Shown piece after piece: positions 47,579 to 56,816 of a stretch of DNA of 64,000 nt. The notes below the pieces were generated by a model. The model made no database searches. It had not been told where the DNA came from and was given only the letters and a program-made list of their open reading frames with translations. The position numbers and the translations under genes were made by a program. Source of the stretch: Fastidiosipila sp. (lineage in GTDB: Bacteria > Bacillota > Clostridia > Saccharofermentanales > DTU023); contig JAAZGO010000021.1 of assembly GCA_012511175.1 (NCBI GenBank), positions 16,203 to 80,202 of the forward strand. Direction: 5' to 3'. How positions within the stretch are numbered: the stretch's first letter is position 1; each line of letters begins with the position of its first letter.

Positions 47579-47890
47579 TCAATCGCTCCAGAAAACGCAC
47601 AGCCACAGGCAGCGCGGGGAGGTGTAGGTGACGCGGTGGCGCCGGTGCGCTTCAATCAGCAGATAGTCGCCCCCCTTCAACCGTACCTGTTCATGATCAT
47701 CGACAAAAAGGATCTCTGCTTCACCTTCAAGCAAAAGAACCCATTCGTGTTCATCCTGATCGCAGAGATCTCCTGCCTGGCCTGACGAGCAGATCCGTTC
47801 AATGCGGATCCGGCCCGGCTCAATCAAGGGTCCGGAAAATTCTCTTGCTGAATCGAAGTGCAGATTTTCATAAAGGTTGTGAATTTCCAT
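47579..47890 (-). CDS. Small cupin-domain protein
   Basis: 103 residues from ATG 47890. Single cupin barrel: HEWVLLLEGEAEILFVDDHE with the metal-type His and Glu, and VRLKGGDYLLIEAHRRHRVTY. No enzymatic call is possible; such proteins often bind small metabolites or metals. A GTG at 47923 would add 11 residues but lies upstream of the predicted promoter's start point. Cotranscribed with dacA. Confidence 0.75.
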   Translation of the reverse strand: MEIHNLYENLHFDSAREFSGPLIEPGRIRIERICSSGQAGDLCDQDEHEWVLLLEGEAEILFVDDHEQVRLKGGDYLLIEAHRRHRVTYTSPRCLWLCVFWSD

Positions 47891-47899
47891 GGTTTCCTT

Positions 47900-47908
47900 A
47901 GCATAACA
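47900..47908 (-). promoter_or_regulatory. Extended -10 promoter of the cupin-dacA pair
   Basis: Minus strand TGTTATGCT. The predicted start lies only 2-3 bases before the ATG at 47890, so the message may be nearly leaderless. No -35 seen. Confidence 0.4.
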
Positions 47909-47935
47909 GGAGATGATGAACACCGGAACAACTAT

Positions 47936-47944
47936 TGGTAAAAT
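47936..47944 (+). promoter_or_regulatory. Extended -10 promoter of the GNAT gene
   Basis: TGGTAAAAT, extended -10. Predicted start near 47951, about 17 bases before the ATG at 47968, with GCGAGG between. Divergent from the cupin promoter. Confidence 0.45.
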
Positions 47945-47967
47945 GACAGCAAGAAGCGAGGTGCGTC

Positions 47968-48420
47968 ATGCAGGGTCATCCGATCGAATACCGTCCCATA
48001 CGTCACGGCAGCCCGGATTATTTGCAGACGCTCCGCCTGCGAGATGAAACCCTGCGCAGACCTTGGGGCCATTCCATCGAGGAAGATGATTTGTCAGGTG
48101 AAGGGCAGGATCTGATTTACGGCGCCTTTGACGGGGACCGGCTTGTAGGGATGGCCATTCTCCAAAATGACGGAACACCCTATAACCGTCTGCGCTACAT
48201 GGCGGTTGACGCCCGCTATCGGGGGCAGGGCATCGGTGCCGCGATCGCCCGTGAGCTTGAGTCGCGATCCAGGATGGCAGGCAAAGCCGGTATTCGCTTG
48301 ATGGCGCGTACACATGTCCTGAATTTTTATAAAAAATTGGGCTATGCGGTTGACGGGGCACCCTTTGTCCCGGATCATATTCCCGTGGAGCACGTGATGA
48401 TGACTCTCCGCTTCGAATAA
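47968..48420 (+). CDS. GNAT-family N-acetyltransferase
   Basis: 150 residues. GNAT core with LRYMAVDARYRGQGIGAAIARELE (acetyl-CoA loop RGQGIG near residue 88) and MARTHVLNFYKKLGYAV. The central QNDGTPYNRLRYMAV region resembles YjdJ/ElaA-like acyltransferases. Substrate unknown. Single gene between the cupin-dacA pair and gltS. Confidence 0.85.
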   Translation: MQGHPIEYRPIRHGSPDYLQTLRLRDETLRRPWGHSIEEDDLSGEGQDLIYGAFDGDRLVGMAILQNDGTPYNRLRYMAVDARYRGQGIGAAIARELESRSRMAGKAGIRLMARTHVLNFYKKLGYAVDGAPFVPDHIPVEHVMMTLRFE

Positions 48421-48483
48421 GGGCCGCCTGTCCGGCACACCCATTACGAATTGCACTTTTTTTGAACGGCAGCTTAAGTTTCA

Positions 48484-48492
48484 TGCTATCTT
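48484..48492 (+). promoter_or_regulatory. Extended -10 promoter of gltS-type gene
   Basis: TGCTATCTT, extended -10 with a weaker hexamer. Predicted start near 48499, about 50 bases before the GTG at 48551. Confidence 0.35.
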
Positions 48493-48550
48493 GATTGGGT
48501 GAGTAAAGATTCCGGCCACTTGGATCTGCCGGAAAGAAGGATGTGATAGT

Positions 48551-49963
48551 GTGAACGCGGCCGTCTTACAGGACATGTTAATCGGAACCGCCGTCATCGG
48601 TGCATTTTTACTGATCGGAGCCTTTTTGAGGGCCAGGGTGCCGCTTTTTCGCCGCTGGCTCCTGCCGGCCTCCGTCATCGGCGGCATTGCCGGCCTGCTT
48701 TTGGGGCCGCCCATCTGGGGAGCCCGCGCGCCCCTTCCCTTCCCTGATGAATGGATGGCCCTCTGGGAAGCGCTCCCGGTCGTCCTGATCGTTCCCGTCT
48801 TTTCCGCGGCCCCGCTCGGGAGTTCCATGGATCCGGCGAAAAAACGTCGCCGGCTCCGTGACATGGCGCCTATTGTCCTTTTAATGACCGGCATTTTCGC
48901 CTTAGGCGGCAGCATTCAGTACATTCTCGGCTATGGGGTCAACCTGGCCATCACAGCTGTCAGGCCGGAGACTGGCTTGTACCGAACCTTTGGCTACGAG
49001 CTGCCCCAGGGCTTTGCCGGCGGCCATGGTACGGCGACGGCTGTCGGGAGCATCCTGAAGGACTTTGGCCTGCCCTGGTGGCAGACCTCCCAGGGCGTCG
49101 CCCTGACCATGGCAACCATTGGCCTGATCGGCGGCATGTTGCTTGGCATCTATTTCATCAACCGGGCCTCCCGCAAGGGCGAAACTCAGCTCTTGGGCAA
49201 TGCCAGTGTCATCCCCAAAGAAACGCTTCAAGGTTATACGACCGATATCGGCAAGCAGAGGAGCCTGGGGCGGGAAACGACGGCAGGTTCCTCCATCGAG
49301 ACCATCACCGTTCACCTGACCCTGATGCTGATCGCCTCCGGTCTGGCCTATCTGCTCTCGGGCCGGATGCGGGTCTGGCTGCCCAGTGTCTTTCTGCCCG
49401 TCTGGTTTTACGCCCTTCTCATCATGTATGCCATTAACTTCGTGCTCCTGAAGCTGAAACTGAACTGGCTGATCGATACCAAAGTCAAAGCCAGGATTAC
49501 GGGTACCCTCTCGGATTTCGCCATCACGGCAGCCATCATGACCCTGCCCTTCCGGGCCGTGTCCGCTTACATCGTTCCCATCATTATCATGAGTGTCATC
49601 GGTTTCGCCGGAACCTACCTGGTGACCTTCCCGCTTTACCGTAAAACTTTCCGCGGGGATTTTCCCTTCGAGCGCGCCATCATGAGCTGGGGAGTCAACA
49701 CGGGGGTCATGATTACGGGCATGACCCTGTTGAAAATTACTGATCCGGAGTATGAATCACCTGTATTGAACGATTTTTCCATGGGCTTTGCCTTGATGAG
49801 CCTTTTCTCCCTGGTGATCAGCCCCATTGACTACAACTTTATCGCCCGCGGTTCGACCCTGGCCAACTTTTTCTGGAATTCGGGGGTAGGGCTCTTCTAT
49901 GCGGCCATCGCTTTTATCGGCTGCCGCATGACACGCCGGCCACTTAAGGCGAAAAAAGGGTGA
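48551..49963 (+). CDS. Sodium/glutamate symporter (GltS family)
   Basis: 470 residues, around 10-12 predicted membrane helices. GltS-type signatures: PASVIGGIAGLLLGPP near residue 38 and GFAGGHGTATAVGSILKDFG near residue 155, then MATIGLIGGMLLGIYFINR. Imports glutamate with sodium, a possible amino-nitrogen supply for the cell. Start GTG with AAGGA about 10 bases upstream. The amidohydrolase gene follows closely (11 bases). Confidence 0.88.
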   Translation: MNAAVLQDMLIGTAVIGAFLLIGAFLRARVPLFRRWLLPASVIGGIAGLLLGPPIWGARAPLPFPDEWMALWEALPVVLIVPVFSAAPLGSSMDPAKKRRRLRDMAPIVLLMTGIFALGGSIQYILGYGVNLAITAVRPETGLYRTFGYELPQGFAGGHGTATAVGSILKDFGLPWWQTSQGVALTMATIGLIGGMLLGIYFINRASRKGETQLLGNASVIPKETLQGYTTDIGKQRSLGRETTAGSSIETITVHLTLMLIASGLAYLLSGRMRVWLPSVFLPVWFYALLIMYAINFVLLKLKLNWLIDTKVKARITGTLSDFAITAAIMTLPFRAVSAYIVPIIIMSVIGFAGTYLVTFPLYRKTFRGDFPFERAIMSWGVNTGVMITGMTLLKITDPEYESPVLNDFSMGFALMSLFSLVISPIDYNFIARGSTLANFFWNSGVGLFYAAIAFIGCRMTRRPLKAKKG

Positions 49964-49974
49964 GGTGATGCCCT

Positions 49975-50811
49975 GTGCGCATTGACAGCCATGTTCACGT
50001 CACCCCGCCGGATATCATTGAAAACTGGGAGAAGATCGCTGACAAAGAGCCCTATTTCAAGCTTCTGAGTGAAAGTCCCGTCAACCGATTTGCAACAGCG
50101 GAACAAGTCGTTGAGGCCATGGACAAAGATGGCTTTGACAGGGCTGTCATTTTTGGTTTTAGTTTTCGGGACATGGGGCTCTGCCGCTACGTCAATGATT
50201 ATGTCATTGAAAAAGCCAGGGTCCATTCCGGCCGGCTGATCGGCTTTTCCACCCTGGTTCCTCAGCACCCGGAGGCCGAAAGAGAACTGGTCCGCACCTT
50301 CGAGGCAGGATTGCAGGGCGTCGGCGAACTCTTCCCCGAAGGTCAGCGCTTTGCCCTGGAATCGCCCCGCCAAATGGAAGCCCTGGGCCTCACCTACACC
50401 GGTCTCGGTATTCCCGTCATGCTTCACGTCAACGAACCGGTCGGCCACCCTTACGCAGGCAAGACCGGGACAAAACTTGCACAGGCGGTTGCCTTTGCCA
50501 AAAATTTCCCCCAACTGAAGATCATCCTCGCGCATTGGGGAGGCGGCCTGTATTTCTACGAACTGATGAAAGAGGTCCGCCAGGATCTGGCCAATGTTTA
50601 CTACGATACGGCCGCTTCGGTTTTCCTTTACGGCTACCAGATCTATGATGTCGTCAAGGCGCTGGGCTTGACCCGCAAAATCCTCTTTGGAAGCGATTTC
50701 CCCCTGCTGCCGCCTCAGCGTTACATGAGCGATCTTGGAAAAAGCGGTCTTACCGCCCAGGAAAAGCAGGACATCCTGGGAGAAAACACCCGGCGGTTGC
50801 TGTCGCTTTAA
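49975..50811 (+). CDS. Amidohydrolase_2-family metal-dependent hydrolase
   Basis: 278 residues, complete TIM-barrel. Metal ligands: HVH in RIDSHVHVTPP (residues 5-7), MLHVNEPVG (His about 144), ILAHWGGG (His about 184), and FGSDFPLLP (Asp about 242). The family includes decarboxylases and lactone or amide hydrolases; the substrate is not evident. Start GTG 49975 in a short gap after gltS, so probably cotranscribed. Confidence 0.85.
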   Translation: MRIDSHVHVTPPDIIENWEKIADKEPYFKLLSESPVNRFATAEQVVEAMDKDGFDRAVIFGFSFRDMGLCRYVNDYVIEKARVHSGRLIGFSTLVPQHPEAERELVRTFEAGLQGVGELFPEGQRFALESPRQMEALGLTYTGLGIPVMLHVNEPVGHPYAGKTGTKLAQAVAFAKNFPQLKIILAHWGGGLYFYELMKEVRQDLANVYYDTAASVFLYGYQIYDVVKALGLTRKILFGSDFPLLPPQRYMSDLGKSGLTAQEKQDILGENTRRLLSL

Positions 50812-50919
50812 TCAAGCCACGGGCAGGGCAAGCGGATCGGCGGGATTTGTGCCGCCCATCAGGACCTCTCTGTTGTATGATCTTGACAGGGAGAAGATGA
50901 TGAAGGGGAGGTGGAGCCG

Positions 50920-51414
50920 GTGGAACAGCAAGCAAAAGGCAGTGTTTTCATCCTGATTGGCTCGATTTTATGGATTATCAGCGCCGGCCTTGGCGTTCTG
51001 GCGGGTCTTGCCTGGATCACTGTGGGCAGTCTGCTCATGAAGGTACTGGGTATCCTCATCAGCGATGCAGGGAAGATGCCTGATTTATCGAATCTTCTCC
51101 TGTCTTTCGGCTTGATCATCGGATTCGGTATCATCGCCTATTTTTCCCTGATCATTGTCTTCGCAGCCATGTGCCTGAGGCGGAGGGATGATCCATTGCG
51201 GTCAACTTTTCCCCTGGTGATCGGGATCATCTTTACATTAATGGCGCTGCCGTCACTGGCTTCCCCCCTCTGGCACGTCTCCCTCATCTCCGCCGTCATG
51301 CCCGGCCTCATCCTGACCGGGGCCATCCTGAACAGGCAGCAAGTGCGTTCAGCCGCCTGGCCGCCATCCGGCCCTCCGAGGCAGATACAGCCTCCGGGGG
51401 CGGACCGCCCATAA
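50920..51414 (+). CDS. Small four-helix membrane protein, paralogue A
   Basis: 164 residues. About four membrane helices (VFILIGSILWIISAGLGVLAG; LSFGLIIGFGIIAYFSLIIVF; LVIGIIFTLMALPSLAS; and a last one before ILNRQQ), then a short Pro-rich end. Not recognised; the layout recalls DUF4064-like proteins. Homologous to the next gene (shared start KGSVFILIGS versus QGTLFISIGS and shared end LNRQQ). GTG 50920 chosen for AAGGGGAGG 11 bases upstream; a GTG at 50911 is too close to it. Confidence 0.65.
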   Translation: MEQQAKGSVFILIGSILWIISAGLGVLAGLAWITVGSLLMKVLGILISDAGKMPDLSNLLLSFGLIIGFGIIAYFSLIIVFAAMCLRRRDDPLRSTFPLVIGIIFTLMALPSLASPLWHVSLISAVMPGLILTGAILNRQQVRSAAWPPSGPPRQIQPPGADRP

Positions 51415-51475
51415 AGCCGGAAGAAGAACAAGAGGACAGGAAGTGTTGACACCATGAAACCAGGGAGGTAAAAAG

Positions 51476-51952
51476 ATGAACAAACCACAGGGAACTCTCT
51501 TCATTTCAATCGGATCGGCGGGACTGGCCGTGTTAGGCGGGCTCGGTATCCTGATCAGCCCTTTCGTAATCACTCTGACCGCCTTGGCCGGTTCCCTGCT
51601 TCGAGGGCTGGATCCGGTGATCGCCAAGTGGCTTAAGGAGGGCGCCTACCCGATCGGCACTGTCCTTGGAAGAGTGATAGGCGGCGCCGGTGTGATGGTG
51701 GGCATACTGATGCTGCTGTTTTCGTCCCTGCAGCTCACCTGCGGCATTTTGACCTGGAAGCGCAAAGACGATGTGACCAAGTACTCTTTCGCGCTGGCCA
51801 TGGGGATTGCCTTTGCCATCACGTCATTGGCGCTGGGCTTGACTGCACCGGGCCTGATCCAGCTTGCCCTGTCGGTGCTCCTCATCGTCGGGGCAACGCT
51901 CAACCGTCAGCAGACAGCCAATCCGTCTGCAGCAGAAGATGCTGCAGGATAA
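51476..51952 (+). CDS. Small four-helix membrane protein, paralogue B
   Basis: 158 residues, four predicted membrane helices, homologous to paralogue A with the same start (QGTLFISIGS), central CGILTWKRKDD and end ATLNRQQ. Excellent GGGAGG ribosome site before the ATG. The last 14 bases overlap the start of the CCA-adding enzyme gene. Function unknown. Confidence 0.65.
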   Translation: MNKPQGTLFISIGSAGLAVLGGLGILISPFVITLTALAGSLLRGLDPVIAKWLKEGAYPIGTVLGRVIGGAGVMVGILMLLFSSLQLTCGILTWKRKDDVTKYSFALAMGIAFAITSLALGLTAPGLIQLALSVLLIVGATLNRQQTANPSAAEDAAG

Positions 51953-53231
51953 GTGCCTGCTTTCCATCCCCGGCCATGTCCGGCGGTTGATCGATCTCTT
52001 GAATGGCGCCGGTTTTTCCTGCTTCGTTGTTGGCGGCTACCTGCGTGATCTGATCCTGCAACGGCCAACCCACGATTACGACCTCGCCACTTCCGCGACC
52101 CCTGAAGAAGTGGCAGCAGTTATGTCGGATTACCGGACCCTTCCGACCGGACTGGTTCACGGAACACTGACCGTGATTTCCGAAGGTGAGCGGGTCGAGA
52201 TCACCACCTTCCGCAAGGAGGGCAACTACTCGGATTTTCGCCACCCTGACCAGGTTTGGTTTACTGAATCCATTGAGGAGGATTTGGCCAGAAGGGACTT
52301 CACCATCAATGCCATGGCCTGGCATCCCCGCCAGGGTCTGATCGATCCCTGGGGCGGCAGGAAGGATCTCGAGAAGCGCCTGATCCGTGCCGTGGGCATC
52401 GCGGGAAAGCGATTCGAGGAAGACGCGCTGAGGATTTTCCGCGCGCTTCGTTTCAGCTCCGAGCTTCGTTTTGAGATCGAGGGTGTTACCCGGCATGCCA
52501 TGGAGAAGGCCAGCCCGTTGCTGCGGCATGTTGCCCCGGAGCGGTTGAGGCTGGAACTGGAACGGATGCTCACGGGGGTCAATCTGGCCGCCGTCCTGGA
52601 AGATCATGCCTCCACTCTCGCTGTGGCTTTCCCCGCACTTGAATCGCTTCGCGGGGCACAGGCAGGAGAAAAAGAGTCTCTTTATCAGATTGCCGTCAGG
52701 CGCACGGCAGGGGTTTCCCCCGATCCCGTCAAGCGGCTGGTGGCCCTCTTCTATGATCTTGAGGAGGTGTCCTGCGCAGATTCAGCGGCCACCGTGGCCC
52801 AGGCCTTGCGCTTCAGCCGGGATGATCTTGCGAAAATTCAATTGCTGTCAGCATCCAAGGCGGTGGAGATCAGTGAAGATCTGCGGAGCATCTGGCGGCT
52901 TCTTCATGGCTGGGGGGAGATTGGTTTTTTCGATGTGATGGAATTGCTGCTGGCTGACACCCGCGCCCGGCATCCCCGGGATAGCTTGCGGGAGTCAGTC
53001 CTTGAGAGGGTTAAGCAGAGTGCTGCGGAACTGGTCGCTGGCGGGCGCAATCTCAGTCTGGCCGATCTGGCTGTCGATGGCAGGGATTTGATTGCGCTGG
53101 GTTACCGGGGACCGGCCATTGGCCGGGGCCTGGAATTGCTGTTGGAGGCCGTATGTGTTGAAGGGGTCGAGAACCGCAAGACCGTTCTGCTCAGGGAATT
53201 GGATCGGTTTGGCGCAGAAATACAAGCGTGA
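51939..53231 (+). CDS. cca: CCA tRNA nucleotidyltransferase
   Basis: 430 residues. N-terminal nucleotidyltransferase with CFVVGGYLRDLILQRPTHDYDLAT (GGxxRD and DxD-type DYD) near residues 26-49, then LARRDFTINAMAWHP and RIFRALRFSSEL, the motif set of bacterial CCA-adding/poly(A) polymerases. Adds CCA to tRNA 3' ends. ATG 51939 is proposed: it starts within the end of the preceding gene and lacks a good ribosome site, so translation may be coupled. Its last 41 bases overlap the convergent lipoprotein gene. Confidence 0.93.
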   Translation: MLQDKCLLSIPGHVRRLIDLLNGAGFSCFVVGGYLRDLILQRPTHDYDLATSATPEEVAAVMSDYRTLPTGLVHGTLTVISEGERVEITTFRKEGNYSDFRHPDQVWFTESIEEDLARRDFTINAMAWHPRQGLIDPWGGRKDLEKRLIRAVGIAGKRFEEDALRIFRALRFSSELRFEIEGVTRHAMEKASPLLRHVAPERLRLELERMLTGVNLAAVLEDHASTLAVAFPALESLRGAQAGEKESLYQIAVRRTAGVSPDPVKRLVALFYDLEEVSCADSAATVAQALRFSRDDLAKIQLLSASKAVEISEDLRSIWRLLHGWGEIGFFDVMELLLADTRARHPRDSLRESVLERVKQSAAELVAGGRNLSLADLAVDGRDLIALGYRGPAIGRGLELLLEAVCVEGVENRKTVLLRELDRFGAEIQA

Positions 53232-53583
53232 TTCCGTCCTCATCCGTAATAGCCAGCCAGTCTCCGTCCAAATCGTAGCTCATCTTAAGGGTGAAAGCAT
53301 TTGCTCCGGCCCTCCTTACGGTCATGCTCAGATTGCCTCCAGGGCTTGAGGTGTAACTGATGGTCGCGTCGGCAGGAGCCGGGGTGATTACAAGTTGCCG
53401 GTCTTTCCGAAAAATGATTTGCATGGGGGGTTCGAAAGCCGTACCGTCGGCATCGATGAGCTGCCAGGTACCGAGAAGCTCCTGGTTGATGCCGCAGGCA
53501 GCAACAAGAACGAGCAGAAGGAAGAGCAGTGTGACCAGCCCGATCCGGTGCCTGTGGGGGCAGGAGTGCGCCATCAGAGTCAT
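53191..53583 (-). CDS. Small lipoprotein, function unknown
   Basis: 130 residues from ATG 53583 (AGGTGG 7 bases before). The signal peptide ends in LVAAC, so Cys30 should be lipidated. The mature part (about 100 residues) has IDADGTAFEPPMQIIF, YDLDGDWLAITDEDG and resembles small beta-barrel lipoproteins of DUF5640/lipocalin type, but I do not recognise it for certain. Its end overlaps cca by 41 bases on the other strand. Confidence 0.7.
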   Translation of the reverse strand: MTLMAHSCPHRHRIGLVTLLFLLLVLVAACGINQELLGTWQLIDADGTAFEPPMQIIFRKDRQLVITPAPADATISYTSSPGGNLSMTVRRAGANAFTLKMSYDLDGDWLAITDEDGITLVFLRQTDPIP

Positions 53584-53608
53584 GCTTTTACCACCTGTAT
53601 CGCCATCC

Positions 53609-53617
53609 ATCATAACA
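53609..53617 (-). promoter_or_regulatory. Extended -10 promoter of the lipoprotein gene
   Basis: Minus strand TGTTATGAT, the same element as at 42222. Predicted start about 20 bases before the ATG at 53583. No -35 seen. Confidence 0.45.
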
Positions 53618-53669
53618 TGAGCCGCAAGATGTGATTTGCTCGTGAGATGTCATCAATTTGTAACAAAAT

Positions 53670-53685
53670 ACACTACATTTAGTAG
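53670..53685. promoter_or_regulatory. NrdR box 1
   Basis: ACACTACATTTAGTAG matches the 16-bp NrdR consensus (ACACwATATATwGTGT) at 12 positions. Lies 30 bases before box 2. Confidence 0.7.
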
Positions 53686-53699
53686 CATGCTGAATAGCA

Positions 53700-53715
53700 G
53701 CATACTATATAGTGT
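53700..53715. promoter_or_regulatory. NrdR box 2
   Basis: GCATACTATATAGTGT matches the NrdR consensus at 12 positions, including the TATATAGTGT half. Start-to-start distance from box 1 is 30 bases, close to three helix turns, as in known paired NrdR sites. Expected repressor: NrdR with ATP/dATP. Confidence 0.75.
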
Positions 53716-53786
53716 ATTCCAAAGGGACCGCGCTTTCTTGTTGAAACAGCCGGTCAGCAGGAAACGGAAAGAGGCAGGGTGTTGGC

Positions 53787-56700
53787 ATGAGTGTGTTGTC
53801 GCCGTTTATTAAACGTCATTTTACCAAGGTTCTGGAAAAAGAAGGGGGCGAGGTCTTTGACCTCTTCCGCTGGAAGACCTGTGATGTCCTGCTCAAGGAC
53901 CATAAAACGGGCCGGATCCTGACCGATTTGAAGGGACTTGAATTCCCCGAATCCTATTCACAGCAGGCCTGTGATATCATCGCCTCCAAGTATTTCCGCA
54001 AAGCAGGGGTTCCGGGTGAGCCGGGCCATGAAACATCCATGAGACAGCTGGCTGACCGCATGGTTGCCTTCTGGGTCGGATCTCTGGTCGATGAGGGGAT
54101 GATCGATCCGGGCAGTGAGGCTGAAATCCTTTACGATGAGCTTATTTATGCCATTCTGGCGCAGATGTTCGCCCCCAATTCCCCCCAATGGTTCAATACG
54201 GGCCTTAAGCTGAAGTACGGAATCAGCGGCGGTCAAAGTGAGCTCTATTATTATGACGAGGAAAGAGGGCAGGTCGTCATGAGCGAAGACGACTACACCC
54301 GGACCCAGGCGTCAGCCTGCTTCATTCTTTCCATCGAGGACAAGCTGCTTGGCCCTCATTCCATTACGGAGGGCTACGTATCAGAAACCAAACTCTTCAA
54401 GGGCGGTTCAGGTACCGGCACCAACTTTTCGGCCATCCGGGCAGAAGGTGAGGCCTTGTCGGGCGGAGGCCATTCATCCGGCCTCATGAGTTTTCTAAAA
54501 GGCCTTGACCGCAACGCCGGGGCTATCAAATCTGGCGGTACCACCAGGCGGGCGGCCAAGATGGTCTGCCTGGACATCGATCACCCGGAAATTGAGGATT
54601 TTATCACTTGGAAGGCGCGCGAGGAAGACAAGGTGATCGCGCTGGCAAAAATGGGCTATGATGCGGACATCGATGGGGAGGCCTACCAGACCGTCTCAGG
54701 CCAGAATTCAAATAATTCCGTTCGATTCAGCGATGAATTCATGCGCAAAGTCGCGGAACTTGACCAGCAACCTCAGGCGACCATCCGCCTTAAAGGGCGG
54801 CGCGATTCCAGTGTCGACCGGGATGTCTCCGTCCGCCATTTGTGGGAGATCTTCAACCAGTCGGCCTGGCGTTGCGCCGACCCCGCCCCCCAGTTCGATG
54901 ACACCTTCAATGCCTGGCATACCTGCCCGGCCGGGGAAGATGGCGACCCCACCGCCAAGCACAACCGGATCAACTCGACAAATCCATGCGGCGAATATGC
55001 CTTCCTCGACGACACCAGCTGCAATTTGGCCTCCATGAATGTCATGCGCTTCTATGACCCGCAAACGCGCATTTTTGATGTCGACAGCTACCTCCACCTG
55101 ATTGCCATCGCCCAGTTGGCCCTGGAAGCGTCCATTCACTGGGGGCAATTCCCTACACCAGCCATCGCACGTAAAACATGGGCTTTTCGGGCGACCGGCC
55201 TGGGCCTGGCCAACCTGGCCTCTTTATTTATGAGTGCCGGCCTGCCCTACGATTCCGCCGAAGCCCGTACCATAGGCGGGGCCCTGGCCGGGATCCTGAC
55301 CGGCCAAAGTTATGCGGTGTCGGCTGTGATGGCGCAACAGCTGTCACCCTTCGTCCATTACCAAAAAAACCGCGACTACATGCTGCGTGTCATCCGCAAC
55401 CACAGCCGGGCGGCGGGTGTTCGGACGGATGAACCGGAAGCCATCAGTTACCGGCTCCCCGCTGTTGATCACGGGATCCTCGAGCGCACCGGCTTCGGTC
55501 AACTCTCCGGAGCGCTGAAAGAAACCTGGACCAAGGCTGAGCAATGGGGGGAGGCGCACGGGTACCGCAATGCCCAGGTCTCAGTCATGGCGCCCACCGG
55601 CACCATCTCCTTCGCCATGGACTGCGCGGCGACCAGTATTGAACCTTTCTTTTCCCATGTGGTCTACAAGAAACTCTCCGGCGGAGGTTTCATGAAACTG
55701 GTCAATCCGGTAGTCGAACAAGGGCTGGCCGCCCGGGGCTACACCAGGGAGGAAAGTGAAGCCATCGTCGGCTACATCATGCGGCAGGGCGACGATGGCA
55801 TGATTCTTGACGGCAAGATTGAGGGTGCGCCCTTTTTGAAAGAAGAAGACCTGGCTGTTTTCGACACGGCCAATCAGTGTGGCACGGGTGAACGGTATAT
55901 TGCCTGGCAGGGTCATGTCGGCATGGTTGCGGCCATCACGCCTCTGATCTCGGGCGCTGTGTCAAAAACGGTCAATCTTCCCAACGAAGCCACCGTCCAG
56001 GATTTTGCCGATGTCGTTTTTACCTCCTGGACCCAGGGGATCAAGGGGATCACGCTTTACCGTGACGGCTCCAAGTACGCGCAGCCTCTGAACATCAGCC
56101 TGGCAGGGGTCGAGCATCAGGATCTTCCGCTTGAAGACCTGACCTATCATGATTTGCTCCATGTGGCCCGGAAGACTCAAGAGGAACTCGATGAATGCAA
56201 TGAAAAACTGGATCGCGGTGAGTGGGTCCACGGGCGGGTAAAACCTTTCGGGATCCGGTCGGGCACCACCCACCCTGCCCAGATCGAGGACGTCAAGGTC
56301 TACATCACCGTCAACCGGGATGAAGAAGGTCTGATCACGGAAATCTTTATGACAACTGACCGTGAGGGCACATTGATCACGGGGCTTCTGAATTCGCTGT
56401 CAAAAACCATTTCCGTCATGCTCCAGTACGGGATCAAACCCGAAGCCATTTCAAAGATGCTGCGCGGCCAGAAATATGAACCCTACGGCTTCGTGCAGCG
56501 GCATCCCTACATCAAATACTGCACCTCCGTGTCCGATCTGATCAGCAAGGTGCTCGACATCGAGGCAGGGGATTACACCCGCGTCCAGGTCAAGCCAAAA
56601 GAGTGGTTGGAAGGCCAAACAGCAGGCGAAGGCGAACCCGCCAGGCAACAGGTCAGTATGGACGAGTTTATCCATGAAAAGGCGCGTGAGGCGAGCAGGA

Positions 56701-56816
56701 CAGGCCAGCGGCTCTACGATGGGTCGGTATGTCCCAATTGCTCGGGTACCCGGATGGTTAAAAATGGAACCTGCAAAGTGTGCCTCGACTGTGGTGAAAC
56801 AACAGGATGCTCCTAG
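53787..56816 (+). CDS. nrdJ: Class II (vitamin B12-dependent) ribonucleotide reductase
   Basis: 1009 residues. Catalytic loop NSTNPCGEYAFLDD near residue 400, first redox Cys in SACFILS near 180, the family stretch QNSNNSVRFSDEFM near 308, and a C-terminal Cys-rich tail (CPNCSGTRMVKNGTCKVCLDCG) for re-reduction. No ATP cone at the N-terminus. Makes deoxynucleotides with adenosylcobalamin, oxygen-independent. Paired NrdR boxes lie upstream, and cobalamin adenosyltransferase is encoded 5.3 kb downstream. ATG 53787 after AGAGGCAGGG. Confidence 0.96.
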   Translation: MSVLSPFIKRHFTKVLEKEGGEVFDLFRWKTCDVLLKDHKTGRILTDLKGLEFPESYSQQACDIIASKYFRKAGVPGEPGHETSMRQLADRMVAFWVGSLVDEGMIDPGSEAEILYDELIYAILAQMFAPNSPQWFNTGLKLKYGISGGQSELYYYDEERGQVVMSEDDYTRTQASACFILSIEDKLLGPHSITEGYVSETKLFKGGSGTGTNFSAIRAEGEALSGGGHSSGLMSFLKGLDRNAGAIKSGGTTRRAAKMVCLDIDHPEIEDFITWKAREEDKVIALAKMGYDADIDGEAYQTVSGQNSNNSVRFSDEFMRKVAELDQQPQATIRLKGRRDSSVDRDVSVRHLWEIFNQSAWRCADPAPQFDDTFNAWHTCPAGEDGDPTAKHNRINSTNPCGEYAFLDDTSCNLASMNVMRFYDPQTRIFDVDSYLHLIAIAQLALEASIHWGQFPTPAIARKTWAFRATGLGLANLASLFMSAGLPYDSAEARTIGGALAGILTGQSYAVSAVMAQQLSPFVHYQKNRDYMLRVIRNHSRAAGVRTDEPEAISYRLPAVDHGILERTGFGQLSGALKETWTKAEQWGEAHGYRNAQVSVMAPTGTISFAMDCAATSIEPFFSHVVYKKLSGGGFMKLVNPVVEQGLAARGYTREESEAIVGYIMRQGDDGMILDGKIEGAPFLKEEDLAVFDTANQCGTGERYIAWQGHVGMVAAITPLISGAVSKTVNLPNEATVQDFADVVFTSWTQGIKGITLYRDGSKYAQPLNISLAGVEHQDLPLEDLTYHDLLHVARKTQEELDECNEKLDRGEWVHGRVKPFGIRSGTTHPAQIEDVKVYITVNRDEEGLITEIFMTTDREGTLITGLLNSLSKTISVMLQYGIKPEAISKMLRGQKYEPYGFVQRHPYIKYCTSVSDLISKVLDIEAGDYTRVQVKPKEWLEGQTAGEGEPARQQVSMDEFIHEKAREASRTGQRLYDGSVCPNCSGTRMVKNGTCKVCLDCGETTGCS

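Noticed and set aside
53584..53786. Cobalamin riboswitch upstream of nrdJ
   Set aside because: The leader is too short and lacks a B12-box-like sequence; the NrdR boxes explain the region better.
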